In this document: positions 1 to 6,086 of the stretch, one piece after another | Position numbering within the stretch: the first letter of the stretch is position 1 | Layout: each line of letters begins with the position of its first letter | Assembly: GCA_900550345.1 (NCBI GenBank) | Contig: URRX01000066.1 | Span: forward strand, 1-7,834 | DNA from: an uncultured Anaerococcus sp. | Lineage (GTDB): Bacteria; Bacillota; Clostridia; Tissierellales; Peptoniphilaceae | Length of the DNA stretch: 7,834 bases | Reading direction: 5' to 3' | Made by a program: the position numbers and the translations under genes | Notes under the pieces: model-generated | What the model saw: the letters and a program-made list of their open reading frames with translations, nothing else | What the model was told of the DNA's origin: nothing | Databases searched by the model: none

Positions 1-554
1 CCATAATAAATTGGTTTATATCTTTTTAAAGAATCATAGGAGAAAATTGGTAAGTCTCCATTCGCAATTATTTTTACATCATCCAAATTTTTAAGACCAC
101 TTAATATTTTTTTATAAACATTATAAATTTCGCCAAATCTATCCATTTGATCTCTAAATATATTTGTTAAGACAACATAATCTGGTTTTAAAAATTTGCT
201 TATTCTAACTAAATTAGCCTCATCTACCTCCAAGACTGCTACTGTTTTTTCATTCTTGTCATTATCTAATAAGCTTGTAATAATTCCTTGAATCATATTT
301 GAACCAGAATCATTTGTAAAAACATGATCATAATGATTTCTCAAAATGTTTGAAATAAAGTGCGTTGTCATTGTTTTTCCATTTGTTCCTGTAACAAAAA
401 TAAATTTGGTATTCTCACTTAAAGTATTTAATATATCCTTGTCTAAATTATAAGCAATTTTACCAGGAAGGCTTGTTGCCTTGTGATTTGTAATTTTCAA
501 TAAAAATCTGCTTAGTTTTGCAACTTTTATAATTAAATTTTCTTTTATACTCAT
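1..554 (-). CDS. murT: MurT-like lipid II isoglutaminyl synthase catalytic subunit (N-terminal 184 residues; cut by window edge)
   Basis: MurT is a Mur-ligase-family protein that, with the glutamine amidotransferase GatD, amidates the D-glutamate of lipid II in the cytoplasm of many Gram-positives. Translating 554 down to 1 gives 184 codons open to the window edge. Visible are the N-terminal helix followed by a SLPG motif (residues 28-31), the ATP-binding P-loop TGTNGKT (55-61), EVDE (109-112) and FRDQMDRFGE (133-142); all match the MurT/DUF1727 subgroup rather than the classical MurC-F ligases. The zinc-ribbon cysteines and C-terminal domain lie outside the window. The ATG at 554 fits the usual MurT N-terminus. 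It has no Shine-Dalgarno sequence, and an extended -10 box ends only 6 bases upstream, so the mRNA is predicted to be leaderless. gatD would be expected just beyond coordinate 1 (inference). Confidence 0.88.
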   Translation of the reverse strand, partial: MSIKENLIIKVAKLSRFLLKITNHKATSLPGKIAYNLDKDILNTLSENTKFIFVTGTNGKTMTTHFISNILRNHYDHVFTNDSGSNMIQGIITSLLDNDKNEKTVAVLEVDEANLVRISKFLKPDYVVLTNIFRDQMDRFGEIYNVYKKILSGLKNLDDVKIIANGDLPIFSYDSLKRYKPIYY

Positions 555-560
555 GAAAAA

Positions 561-590
561 ATTATAACAGAAAATCAAGTACTTAGTCTA
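561..590 (-). promoter_or_regulatory. Predicted murT promoter (leaderless arrangement)
   Basis: Reading the minus strand, TAGACT (590-585, 4 of 6 to the -35 consensus) is followed after 18 bases by TATAAT (566-561), preceded by TG to give an extended -10, TGTTATAAT. The -10 is followed by TTTTTC and then the murT ATG at 554-552. The usual distance of about 7 bases from the end of the -10 puts the start of transcription on the A of the ATG. No ribosome binding site lies in between. Confidence 0.7.
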
Positions 591-606
591 TTATCTTTTT
601 AAATTG

Positions 607-655
607 TTTTAAAAAAAAAAGCAAAATAAAAAGACTACAACTATTAGTTGTAATC
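607..655 (-). terminator. Intrinsic terminator after the glucosaminidase gene
   Basis: On the minus strand the arm GATTACAACT (655-646) pairs with AGTTGTAGTC (642-633) across an AAT triloop: ten pairs including one G-U. It is followed by TTTTTATTTTGC and a run of ten T (620-611). The first base of the stem is the last base of the glucosaminidase stop codon TAG (657-655). It is the only convincing terminator in the window. It would end transcripts from the hydrolase promoter and any read-through from the pyr operon, insulating murT. Confidence 0.85.
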
Positions 656-1359
656 TATTTTTCTGCGATAATATTTTTAGAAACTTCCATCATCATATAG
701 TCAACTTTATCAGACCACTCAGGATCACTAGCATAAAGCTTTCCTATTGCTTTTGTAGAAATTCCATTATAATATTTGCCATCTTCACTTAAATAATTTT
801 CTTTTAGAAATTTAGCAACGTGAAGTATTGATTCACCTTTGTCTTTAAATTTACTTGCTGCATTTATTGGATCTTGATCAATTGCATTAAATCCAAAAAG
901 ATTATTTTTTTCTTTTGCAAGATATGAGTGACCGTTTCCAGTTTCATGTTTTGCCATTGCCATAAGCAAGATAGCATTTACTTGATACTTTTCCTCAGCC
1001 TTTTTAAAATCTTTGCCAAGTCCTTTTAAATTAGTATTTTTAAGACCATTTTCAAGTTCATCAGATGTCAAATTAGTCTTATTTGTTAAGTATAACATAG
1101 AATTTTGACTAATCTTATCTGAATCATTATTTTTAAATTCTTCTAAATCTTTTTCTAATTTATCAAATCTTTTCAATCTAGATTGCCTCAAACTTAAAGT
1201 TTCATTGCTAATTTCGTTTACTCCACCAATCAAATTATCTCTTTTTTCTAAATTTTTGGCAGCAAAAGATGATCCTTCAAAACCTGTAGATAAAACAAGC
1301 ACAAGGACAATAGCCAAAAGAGATAAAAATGATATTTTAAACTTATTATTTCTTATCAT
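655..1359 (-). CDS. Secreted glucosaminidase-domain cell-wall hydrolase
   Basis: Probable peptidoglycan hydrolase of the endo-beta-N-acetylglucosaminidase (Glucosaminidase, lysozyme-like) fold, acting outside the cell. The 234-residue product begins with a basic start and a hydrophobic core (about 8-24) that form a signal peptide, probably cut near SFA/A (31-34). A charged, coiled-coil-prone linker follows (about 55-80). The catalytic domain spans about 110-232. It contains the conserved AKHETGNGHS (136-145), where E139 is the expected general acid, then NNLFGFNA (152-159) and YASDPEWSDKV (209-219), as in Atl- and LytD-type glucosaminidases. There are no repeats, SH3 domains or sortase signal, so attachment to the wall is not explained. 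AAGGAAG lies just upstream of the ATG at 1359. It has its own promoter and terminator but follows pyrE closely with no terminator between. The substrate bond is inferred from the family. Confidence 0.85.
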   Translation of the reverse strand: MIRNNKFKISFLSLLAIVLVLVLSTGFEGSSFAAKNLEKRDNLIGGVNEISNETLSLRQSRLKRFDKLEKDLEEFKNNDSDKISQNSMLYLTNKTNLTSDELENGLKNTNLKGLGKDFKKAEEKYQVNAILLMAMAKHETGNGHSYLAKEKNNLFGFNAIDQDPINAASKFKDKGESILHVAKFLKENYLSEDGKYYNGISTKAIGKLYASDPEWSDKVDYMMMEVSKNIIAEK

Positions 1360-1382
1360 TTTTCTTCCTTTTTTGATATGTA

Positions 1383-1400
1383 AATAGTAACAAAACTATT
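1383..1400 (-). repeat. Small inverted repeat at the predicted 5' end of the hydrolase mRNA
   Basis: On the minus strand AATAGT and ACTATT (six bases each) flank TTTGTT. The first arm begins at 1400, the predicted +1 of the hydrolase transcript, so the RNA may start with a weak A/U-rich stem-loop. It lacks a T-run and is too weak to be a terminator. An operator role or chance are both possible. Confidence 0.3.
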
Positions 1401-1406
1401 ACGGAA

Positions 1407-1435
1407 ATTATATCATTCCTTATACTTGTTTGCAA
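1407..1435 (-). promoter_or_regulatory. Predicted promoter of the glucosaminidase gene
   Basis: On the minus strand TTGCAA (1435-1430) is followed after exactly 17 bases by TATAAT (1412-1407), with TG one base upstream of the hexamer (TGATATAAT, extended -10). The predicted start is near 1400, giving a leader of about 41 nt that carries the AAGGAAG ribosome binding site. The -35 begins only 3 bases after the pyrE stop codon. This promoter lets the hydrolase be expressed independently of the pyr operon. Confidence 0.8.
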
Positions 1436-1438
1436 ATA

Positions 1439-2008
1439 TTATTTTCTAGAGCCTGGTTTTACAGCTGGTGTATCTTTTAAATCCTCAGGAAGATTATCTG
1501 GATCAAAAGTTTCAATTTCTAATTTTGTAGCTGATATTAATTTTAAGCCATTAATTTCATCTACTGATGATCTATTTACAATAGATGTTAAAGCATTTAC
1601 CTTTGCTCCATATTTTTCAACAACATCTACAGTTTCAAATGAAGATTTACCTGTTGTTATAACATCTTCTACTATAATTACATTTGTTCCTTCTTTTATG
1701 TCAAATCCTCTTCTTAAAGTCATTTTGTTATCTACTCTTTCTGTAAAAATCGCATTTACACCCAAGGCTCTTGCTACTTCATAAGCTATAATTATTCCAC
1801 CCATAGCAGGCCCTACACACAAATCAACTTTTATTCCAGATTCTTTTACTTTTTGTGCAATTTTTTGTGCAACTTCTTGACAATAAGTTGGATTTTCAAT
1901 TAATTTTGCACATTGTATATATTTTCTTGTATGTTTACCACTTGATAATAAAAAGTGTCCGTCCAAAAGTGCATCTGATTTTTTTAATAATTCTATAGTT
2001 CTATCCAT
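1439..2008 (-). CDS. pyrE: Orotate phosphoribosyltransferase, Thermus-type
   Basis: Converts orotate and PRPP to OMP and pyrophosphate in the cytoplasm, the fifth step of UMP synthesis. The 189-residue protein has the GHFLLSSGKH segment (17-26), the GPAMGG loop (66-71), a catalytic-loop region TERVDNKMTLRRGF (89-102) and the PRPP-binding motif VIIVEDVITTGKS (110-122). The N-terminal GHFLLSSG and C-terminal KPGSRK mark it as the Thermus-type family rather than the E. coli type. Many relatives carry a CPLC-like cysteine pair just before this tail. Here the aligned stretch reads NLPEDLKDT, so both cysteines are absent. The SD AGGAGG (about 2020-2015) overlaps the pyrD stop TAG and sits 6 bases before the ATG, which fixes the start. 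It is the last pyr gene, and no terminator follows it. Confidence 0.95.
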   Translation of the reverse strand: MDRTIELLKKSDALLDGHFLLSSGKHTRKYIQCAKLIENPTYCQEVAQKIAQKVKESGIKVDLCVGPAMGGIIIAYEVARALGVNAIFTERVDNKMTLRRGFDIKEGTNVIIVEDVITTGKSSFETVDVVEKYGAKVNALTSIVNRSSVDEINGLKLISATKLEIETFDPDNLPEDLKDTPAVKPGSRK

Positions 2009-2018
2009 TTTAATCCTC

Positions 2019-2918
2019 CTAAATAATATTTCTTATTTCTTCTAATGAATTTAATTTTTCTTTTTTCATGTAATTTTCTAAATCATCAATTATATTTGTC
2101 ATTGTATTAAAATCTACAAAATTGCTGGTTCCTACTTGAACAGCACTTGCTCCAGCCATAATAAACTCTAAACAATCTTTGTAATTTGAAATTCCACCCA
2201 TACCTATTATTGGTAAGTTTGTAGCCTTGCTTGCTTCATACACCATCCTTAAAGCAATTGGTTTTATACATGGACCTGAAAGACCTGCAGTTTTATTTTC
2301 AAAAACTGCTTTTTTATTATCTACATCAATTGCCATAGCATTAAAGGTATTTACTAAGGAAATACAATCAGCACCAGAATTTTCTGATATTTTTACAAAT
2401 TCTTTAATATCACCAACATTTGGAGAAAGTTTAACCATCAATACTTTTTTTGTTGTTTTTCTTACTTTTTCTATTACTTCACATGCTTTTTTAGGATCTG
2501 TTCCAAAGGCCATTCCGCCTTCTTTAACATTAGGACAAGATATGTTAAGTTCAATTATTGGAACACTGGTTTTATCTAAAAGTTCACTTCCTTTGACATA
2601 ATCTTCAACACTATGTCCACCAAGATTTGCAATTGTAACAGCATCTTTTTTTTCTAAAAATGGTAATTCTTCTTTTATAAAATATTCTATACCTGGATTT
2701 TGTAAACCAATTGAATTCATAATACCAGCAGCTGTTTCATAAATTCTAATCCCTTTATTTCCCAAATTTTTATGTAGGGTTAGACCTTTTGAAGATATTC
2801 CACCAAGTTTGTCTAAATCCATATAATCAGCAAATTCCTTACCAAAACCAAAAGTTCCACTTGCAGCTATTATTGGATTATTAAATTCGATTCCACAAAT
2901 ATTAACTTTTAAACTCAT
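2019..2918 (-). CDS. pyrD: Dihydroorotate dehydrogenase B (NAD+), catalytic subunit
   Basis: FMN-containing catalytic subunit that oxidises dihydroorotate to orotate and passes electrons to PyrK and NAD+. At 299 residues it has normal length for class 1B. Visible are the N-terminal PIIAASGTFGFG (15-26), SSKG with the substrate/FMN lysine K44, the N-x-GLQNPG segment (68-76), NISCPN with the catalytic base C128 (class 1 uses Cys where class 2 uses Ser), LSPNVGD (164-170), and the phosphate-binding GMGGI and VGTSNF near the C-terminus (239-243, 262-267). The ATG at 2918 overlaps the pyrK stop as TAATG, with AAGGAG a few bases upstream, which suggests translational coupling to its partner subunit. 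The NAD-linked form suits an anaerobe. Confidence 0.96.
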   Translation of the reverse strand: MSLKVNICGIEFNNPIIAASGTFGFGKEFADYMDLDKLGGISSKGLTLHKNLGNKGIRIYETAAGIMNSIGLQNPGIEYFIKEELPFLEKKDAVTIANLGGHSVEDYVKGSELLDKTSVPIIELNISCPNVKEGGMAFGTDPKKACEVIEKVRKTTKKVLMVKLSPNVGDIKEFVKISENSGADCISLVNTFNAMAIDVDNKKAVFENKTAGLSGPCIKPIALRMVYEASKATNLPIIGMGGISNYKDCLEFIMAGASAVQVGTSNFVDFNTMTNIIDDLENYMKKEKLNSLEEIRNII

Positions 2919-3634
2919 TAGAAAATCTCCTTTGAATCAAATACAGGACCGTCTTTACATACTCTAATAAAATCACCTTTAGAATTTTCTACAGTACAAC
3001 CAAGACATGCTCCTATACCACAAGCCATGTGCGCTTCCATTGAAATTTGAATTTCTGTATTATTATTTTTATTTGATAAAGTTTTTAACATTGGATTTGG
3101 CCCACAAGCATAAATAATATCATATTTTTTGGTATCTATTTTATCAGTTATAAAAATTTTGTCCTTCTTATCAATAGTTACTGTAGTTTTTTCCACATAA
3201 TCTTTAAAATAATCTGTAAAATATTCCTCATCACTAAAACCCGCATAAAAATCGGCTTTTTTATCAAGAGATTTTGCCAAATATAAAAGTGGAGCTATAC
3301 CAATCCCACCTGCAACTATTGCAGCTTTTTTTTCTTGTTTTATTTCAAATCCCTTGCCTAAAGGTCCAAGTAATTTTACTTTAGATCCTTCTTTTAAATC
3401 ACTTAGAATTTTTGTGCCAACTCCCTTTACTTGATATAAGAAAGTTAAAGTTTCTTCATCTTGATCACATACTCCAAATGGTCTAGAAAGAAGTGGTGAG
3501 TTTCTAAAGCTATCACATCTTAACATGAAAAATTGACCTGGTTTTGCATTTAATTTTGTTTTTACCTTACAATAGAAAATATCTTGTTTTATTTTTTTAT
3601 TAAATATTACAGAAGCTTCTCTATAAGATTCCAT
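2918..3634 (-). CDS. pyrK: Dihydroorotate dehydrogenase B electron-transfer subunit
   Basis: FAD and [2Fe-2S] subunit that carries electrons from PyrD-bound FMN to NAD+. The 238-residue protein shows a ferredoxin-reductase-like layout. The FAD-binding barrel contains LLSRPFGV (48-55). The nucleotide-binding domain contains GGIGIAPL (109-116) and CGPNPML (177-183). The C-terminal cluster domain has four cysteines: C205, C210, C213 (CGIGACLGC) and C226, the PyrK [2Fe-2S] pattern. The start at 3634 overlaps the end of pyrF by 14 bases and is preceded by AAAGGAA at a slightly long spacing. Its stop overlaps the pyrD start by one base. Adjacent, coupled pyrK and pyrD fit production of the two subunits in matched amounts. 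Confidence 0.95.
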   Translation of the reverse strand: MESYREASVIFNKKIKQDIFYCKVKTKLNAKPGQFFMLRCDSFRNSPLLSRPFGVCDQDEETLTFLYQVKGVGTKILSDLKEGSKVKLLGPLGKGFEIKQEKKAAIVAGGIGIAPLLYLAKSLDKKADFYAGFSDEEYFTDYFKDYVEKTTVTIDKKDKIFITDKIDTKKYDIIYACGPNPMLKTLSNKNNNTEIQISMEAHMACGIGACLGCTVENSKGDFIRVCKDGPVFDSKEIF

Positions 3635-4487
3635 TATCTTGAATTTCCTTTCTGGTTTCTATACATTTTTCTCTAGCATAAAACCCAACCTTTTCTTCTC
3701 CATCTTCAAAATTTTGATAATTTTTAAGTATAGCCCTTGATGAATTTACTACTCCTCCATTTAGAGAATTTAATAAATTATATACATTTAGAGAATCAGC
3801 TTTTTGAGCCCCGAAACCAGGTATTAGAAAAAACATATTTTTGTATCTGTTTCTAATCTTTTCAACTTCTTCTTTGTGAGTCGCACCAACAACAAGTCCG
3901 ATTGGACCATATCCTGATTCATCAATTAATTTATCATTAATTTCTTTTAATTTATCTCCAATTGTATAAAATAATTCGCTATCATCTTTTAATTTTAAAC
4001 ATTCAAAATCATTCGCACCAGGATTAGATGTTCTTAATAAAACAAAAATACCCTTGTCTTTATTTTTAATAAATTCTAAGTATGGAGAAATTGAATCCAT
4101 TCCCATATAAGGATTAAGAGTCATAAAATCTGCCTCAAAATCTCCAGAAAAATGTGCCTTTGCATATTGGCTTGCACTTTGTGCAATATCTGATCTTTTT
4201 ACATCTGCAATTGATAACAAATTATTTTCTCTTAAATATGATAGAGTTTTTTTGTAGGCTTTCATGCCTTCTATCCCATATGATTCATAATAGGCTATTT
4301 GAACTTTATATATTGCACAAACGTCTTTGGTGTTATCAATTATTTCCTTATTAAAATCAAATATTTGATCACAAATACTTTTATTTTCTTTCATTTTTGC
4401 TGGAATATAATCGACAGATGTGTCTAGTCCTACACAAACAAAGCCATTTTCTTCGATTTTCTTATAAAGTCTTTCTATTAATGTCAT
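3621..4487 (-). CDS. pyrF: Orotidine-5'-phosphate decarboxylase, long (subfamily 2) type
   Basis: Decarboxylates OMP to UMP, the last step of the pathway. The 288-residue length is well above the roughly 240 of the Bacillus/E. coli enzyme and fits the long subfamily also seen in actinobacteria, myxobacteria and clostridia. Visible are VGLDTS (19-24), YKVQIAYYE with K61 (60-68), the catalytic ADVKRSDI (94-101; Asp-x-Lys-x-x-Asp with D95, K97, D100), TLNPYMG (123-129), LLRTSNPGA (150-158), the phosphate-loop IPGFGAQ (222-228) and NSSRAI (248-253). The ATG at 4487 lies 26 bases inside the end of pyrC, with AAAGGAA upstream, so its ribosome binding site is within pyrC coding sequence. Confidence 0.95.
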   Translation of the reverse strand: MTLIERLYKKIEENGFVCVGLDTSVDYIPAKMKENKSICDQIFDFNKEIIDNTKDVCAIYKVQIAYYESYGIEGMKAYKKTLSYLRENNLLSIADVKRSDIAQSASQYAKAHFSGDFEADFMTLNPYMGMDSISPYLEFIKNKDKGIFVLLRTSNPGANDFECLKLKDDSELFYTIGDKLKEINDKLIDESGYGPIGLVVGATHKEEVEKIRNRYKNMFFLIPGFGAQKADSLNVYNLLNSLNGGVVNSSRAILKNYQNFEDGEEKVGFYAREKCIETRKEIQDNGIL

Positions 4488-5658
4488 ATTTTAAAATTCC
4501 TTTCTTATAAACTCTAACAATTTGACCATCTAATTTTTTATCTATAAATAATGAATTTTTTGACTTAGATAAAATATCTTCTTCTTTATATATATAAGTT
4601 TTATCTAAATCTATTAATGTAAAATCAGCTAAATATCCTTCTTCTATTTTTCCTTTTTTAATTTCTAATAATCTTGATGGATTTGTACTCATTATCCTAA
4701 CTAAATCATTTAATGAAATTATTCCGCTTTTAACTAAAGTCATATATGATGTAGAAAAAGCTGTTTCAAGGCCAATAAACCCTGGTTTTCCTTCATTTTT
4801 TTCTTCTTTTGTATGAGGTGCATGGTCTGTTGATATACAATCAACATAACCTTTTTTTATCATTTCAATTAGGGCTAATCTATCTTTTTCTTTTCTAATT
4901 GGTGGATTTACTTTTAAATCATTTCTTTCCGAAAAATAAATATGATGAGGCGTTACCTCGCAGGTAATTTTTGCTCCTAGATCTTTAAAATGCTTTATAG
5001 CTTTAATTGATCCTTTTGTAGATACGTGAGAAAAATGAATTGGAACATCCATTTTATATGATAGATAACAATCTCTTAATGTCATTAGATCTTCAGCTAT
5101 TTCATAATCATATTTTGATATTTCCTTACATTCCTCATGTAGTGTAAATTTAAGCTTATTTTCTTTAGCAATTTTAATAGCTTGGTACATGGAAAAATCA
5201 TCATCAACTCCCTTACCGTCATTTGACAAAAATAAAAGGCCTTTTGGCAAGTCCTTTAAATGGGATAAATCATTACTTTTGAAATCTTTTGTAATTGAGA
5301 AAACTTGTTTAATATCAATTAAATCTAAATCTTCTGCTCTTTTTATAATATCTTCATATACCTTTTTGCTTGAAACAATAGGATTCGTATTTGGCATTAA
5401 ATTTACTGTAGTATATCCACCTTTAAGAGCGGACATTGATCCTGTTTTTAAATCTTCTTTGTAAGTAAAACCCGGATCTCTAAAATGTGTGTGCATATCC
5501 ACAAAGGAAGGAACCAAGATTAGACCATTACAGTCTATAATCTCAGTTTCTTCATCAGATTTAAATTTTTTGGTAATGAACCCGTTTTCTACAAAAATGT
5601 CTCTCCTTGATATTTTTATATCATCAATTCCAACAAGGTTTGTAAAAATTTGTTTCAT
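4462..5658 (-). CDS. pyrC: Dihydroorotase, type I amidohydrolase
   Basis: Zinc-dependent cyclisation of carbamoyl aspartate to dihydroorotate, step three of the pathway. The 398-residue protein carries the amidohydrolase metal site: H56 and H58 in DMHTHFRDPG (54-63), the aspartate of SNDG (D147), H174 in TLHEE, H211 in FSHVST and D278 in STDHAPH (276-282). MPNTNP (88-93) is also characteristic. The spacing D147 to H174 (27 residues) equals that in Bacillus PyrC. The N-terminal beta domain is short and the total is about 25-30 residues below typical type I enzymes, but no core element is missing. The usual DDG triplet reads NDG; the metal-binding second Asp is kept. The start overlaps the pyrI stop as TAATG, with GGAGG close upstream. 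Confidence 0.95.
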   Translation of the reverse strand: MKQIFTNLVGIDDIKISRRDIFVENGFITKKFKSDEETEIIDCNGLILVPSFVDMHTHFRDPGFTYKEDLKTGSMSALKGGYTTVNLMPNTNPIVSSKKVYEDIIKRAEDLDLIDIKQVFSITKDFKSNDLSHLKDLPKGLLFLSNDGKGVDDDFSMYQAIKIAKENKLKFTLHEECKEISKYDYEIAEDLMTLRDCYLSYKMDVPIHFSHVSTKGSIKAIKHFKDLGAKITCEVTPHHIYFSERNDLKVNPPIRKEKDRLALIEMIKKGYVDCISTDHAPHTKEEKNEGKPGFIGLETAFSTSYMTLVKSGIISLNDLVRIMSTNPSRLLEIKKGKIEEGYLADFTLIDLDKTYIYKEEDILSKSKNSLFIDKKLDGQIVRVYKKGILKYDINRKTL

Positions 5659-6086
5659 TATTCCTCCACATCATATATATGATCACAATATGCACATTTA
5701 TACATTTTTTCTTCTCTATCAATCAAGATAAATTTACTCTTTATATTTCTTTCATTAGTTGTTACACAAGAAGGATTTTGACATTTTAAAATCCCTTCAC
5801 TAATTTCTGGTAATTCTAAACTCTTTTTTTCAATAACTTTCTCATCTTCAATAAAGTTTACTATTGCACTTGGATCTATAATTGATACAGCATCTAGATT
5901 GATATCTAAATTATTTGCAATTTTTACAATGTCCTTTTTTCCTTGAGAAGTTGAATTTGCATTTAATATTAACGCAACTTCATCTTCAAGTTCATCCAAA
6001 TGTAAAAGATTAAAAATTTTGATTCCTAATCCTGGTTTTATATGATCTATTACAATTCCTCTATTTAATGAAGTAATCTCAAGCAT
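5658..6086 (-). CDS. pyrI: Aspartate carbamoyltransferase regulatory chain
   Basis: Zinc-binding regulatory subunit that joins PyrB trimers into the allosteric holoenzyme. The 142-residue protein has the nucleotide-binding allosteric domain first: IVIDHI (11-16), GKKDIVKI (49-56) and VNFI (76-79). By alignment with E. coli PyrI, D14, H15, K51, K55, N77 and K87 occupy the CTP/UTP-contacting positions. The C-terminal zinc domain has C102, C107, C131 and C134 (CQNPSC and CAYC). Conservation of both sites suggests a functional, nucleotide-sensitive subunit (inference). The start overlaps the end of pyrB by 8 bases, with GGAGG 7 bases before the ATG; the stop overlaps the pyrC start by one base. 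The closest alternative, a PyrB-PyrI fusion, is excluded by the intervening pyrB stop. Confidence 0.95.
   Translation of the reverse strand: MLEITSLNRGIVIDHIKPGLGIKIFNLLHLDELEDEVALILNANSTSQGKKDIVKIANNLDINLDAVSIIDPSAIVNFIEDEKVIEKKSLELPEISEGILKCQNPSCVTTNERNIKSKFILIDREEKMYKCAYCDHIYDVEE

Noticed and set aside
576..578. Alternative TTG start for murT upstream of the ATG
   Set aside because: In frame but has no RBS, would add nine residues with no family counterpart, and lies upstream of the predicted +1.
1205..1387. 60-codon plus-strand ORF opposite the hydrolase start
   Set aside because: Lies antisense to the signal-peptide region of a well-supported gene, has no RBS and resembles nothing; it is a shadow of AT-rich coding DNA.
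1360..1438. Terminator between pyrE and the hydrolase gene
   Set aside because: Only a weak six-base A/U inverted repeat is present and no T-run follows it; the region is better explained as a promoter and leader.
2227..2601. 124-codon plus-strand ORF within pyrD
   Set aside because: Antisense to a fully conserved pyrD with all motifs; no RBS or promoter supports it.
4154..4354. 66-codon plus-strand ORF within pyrF
   Set aside because: Antisense to conserved pyrF catalytic sequence; no supporting signals.
4462..5658. PyrC as a catalytically dead dihydroorotase because DDG reads NDG and it is short
   Set aside because: The second Asp is the metal ligand and is kept with correct spacing to H174; all other ligands are present, so it should be active.
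5189..5731. Two plus-strand ORFs opposite pyrC and the pyrI end
   Set aside because: Antisense shadows of conserved genes with no plausible RBS or recognisable domain.
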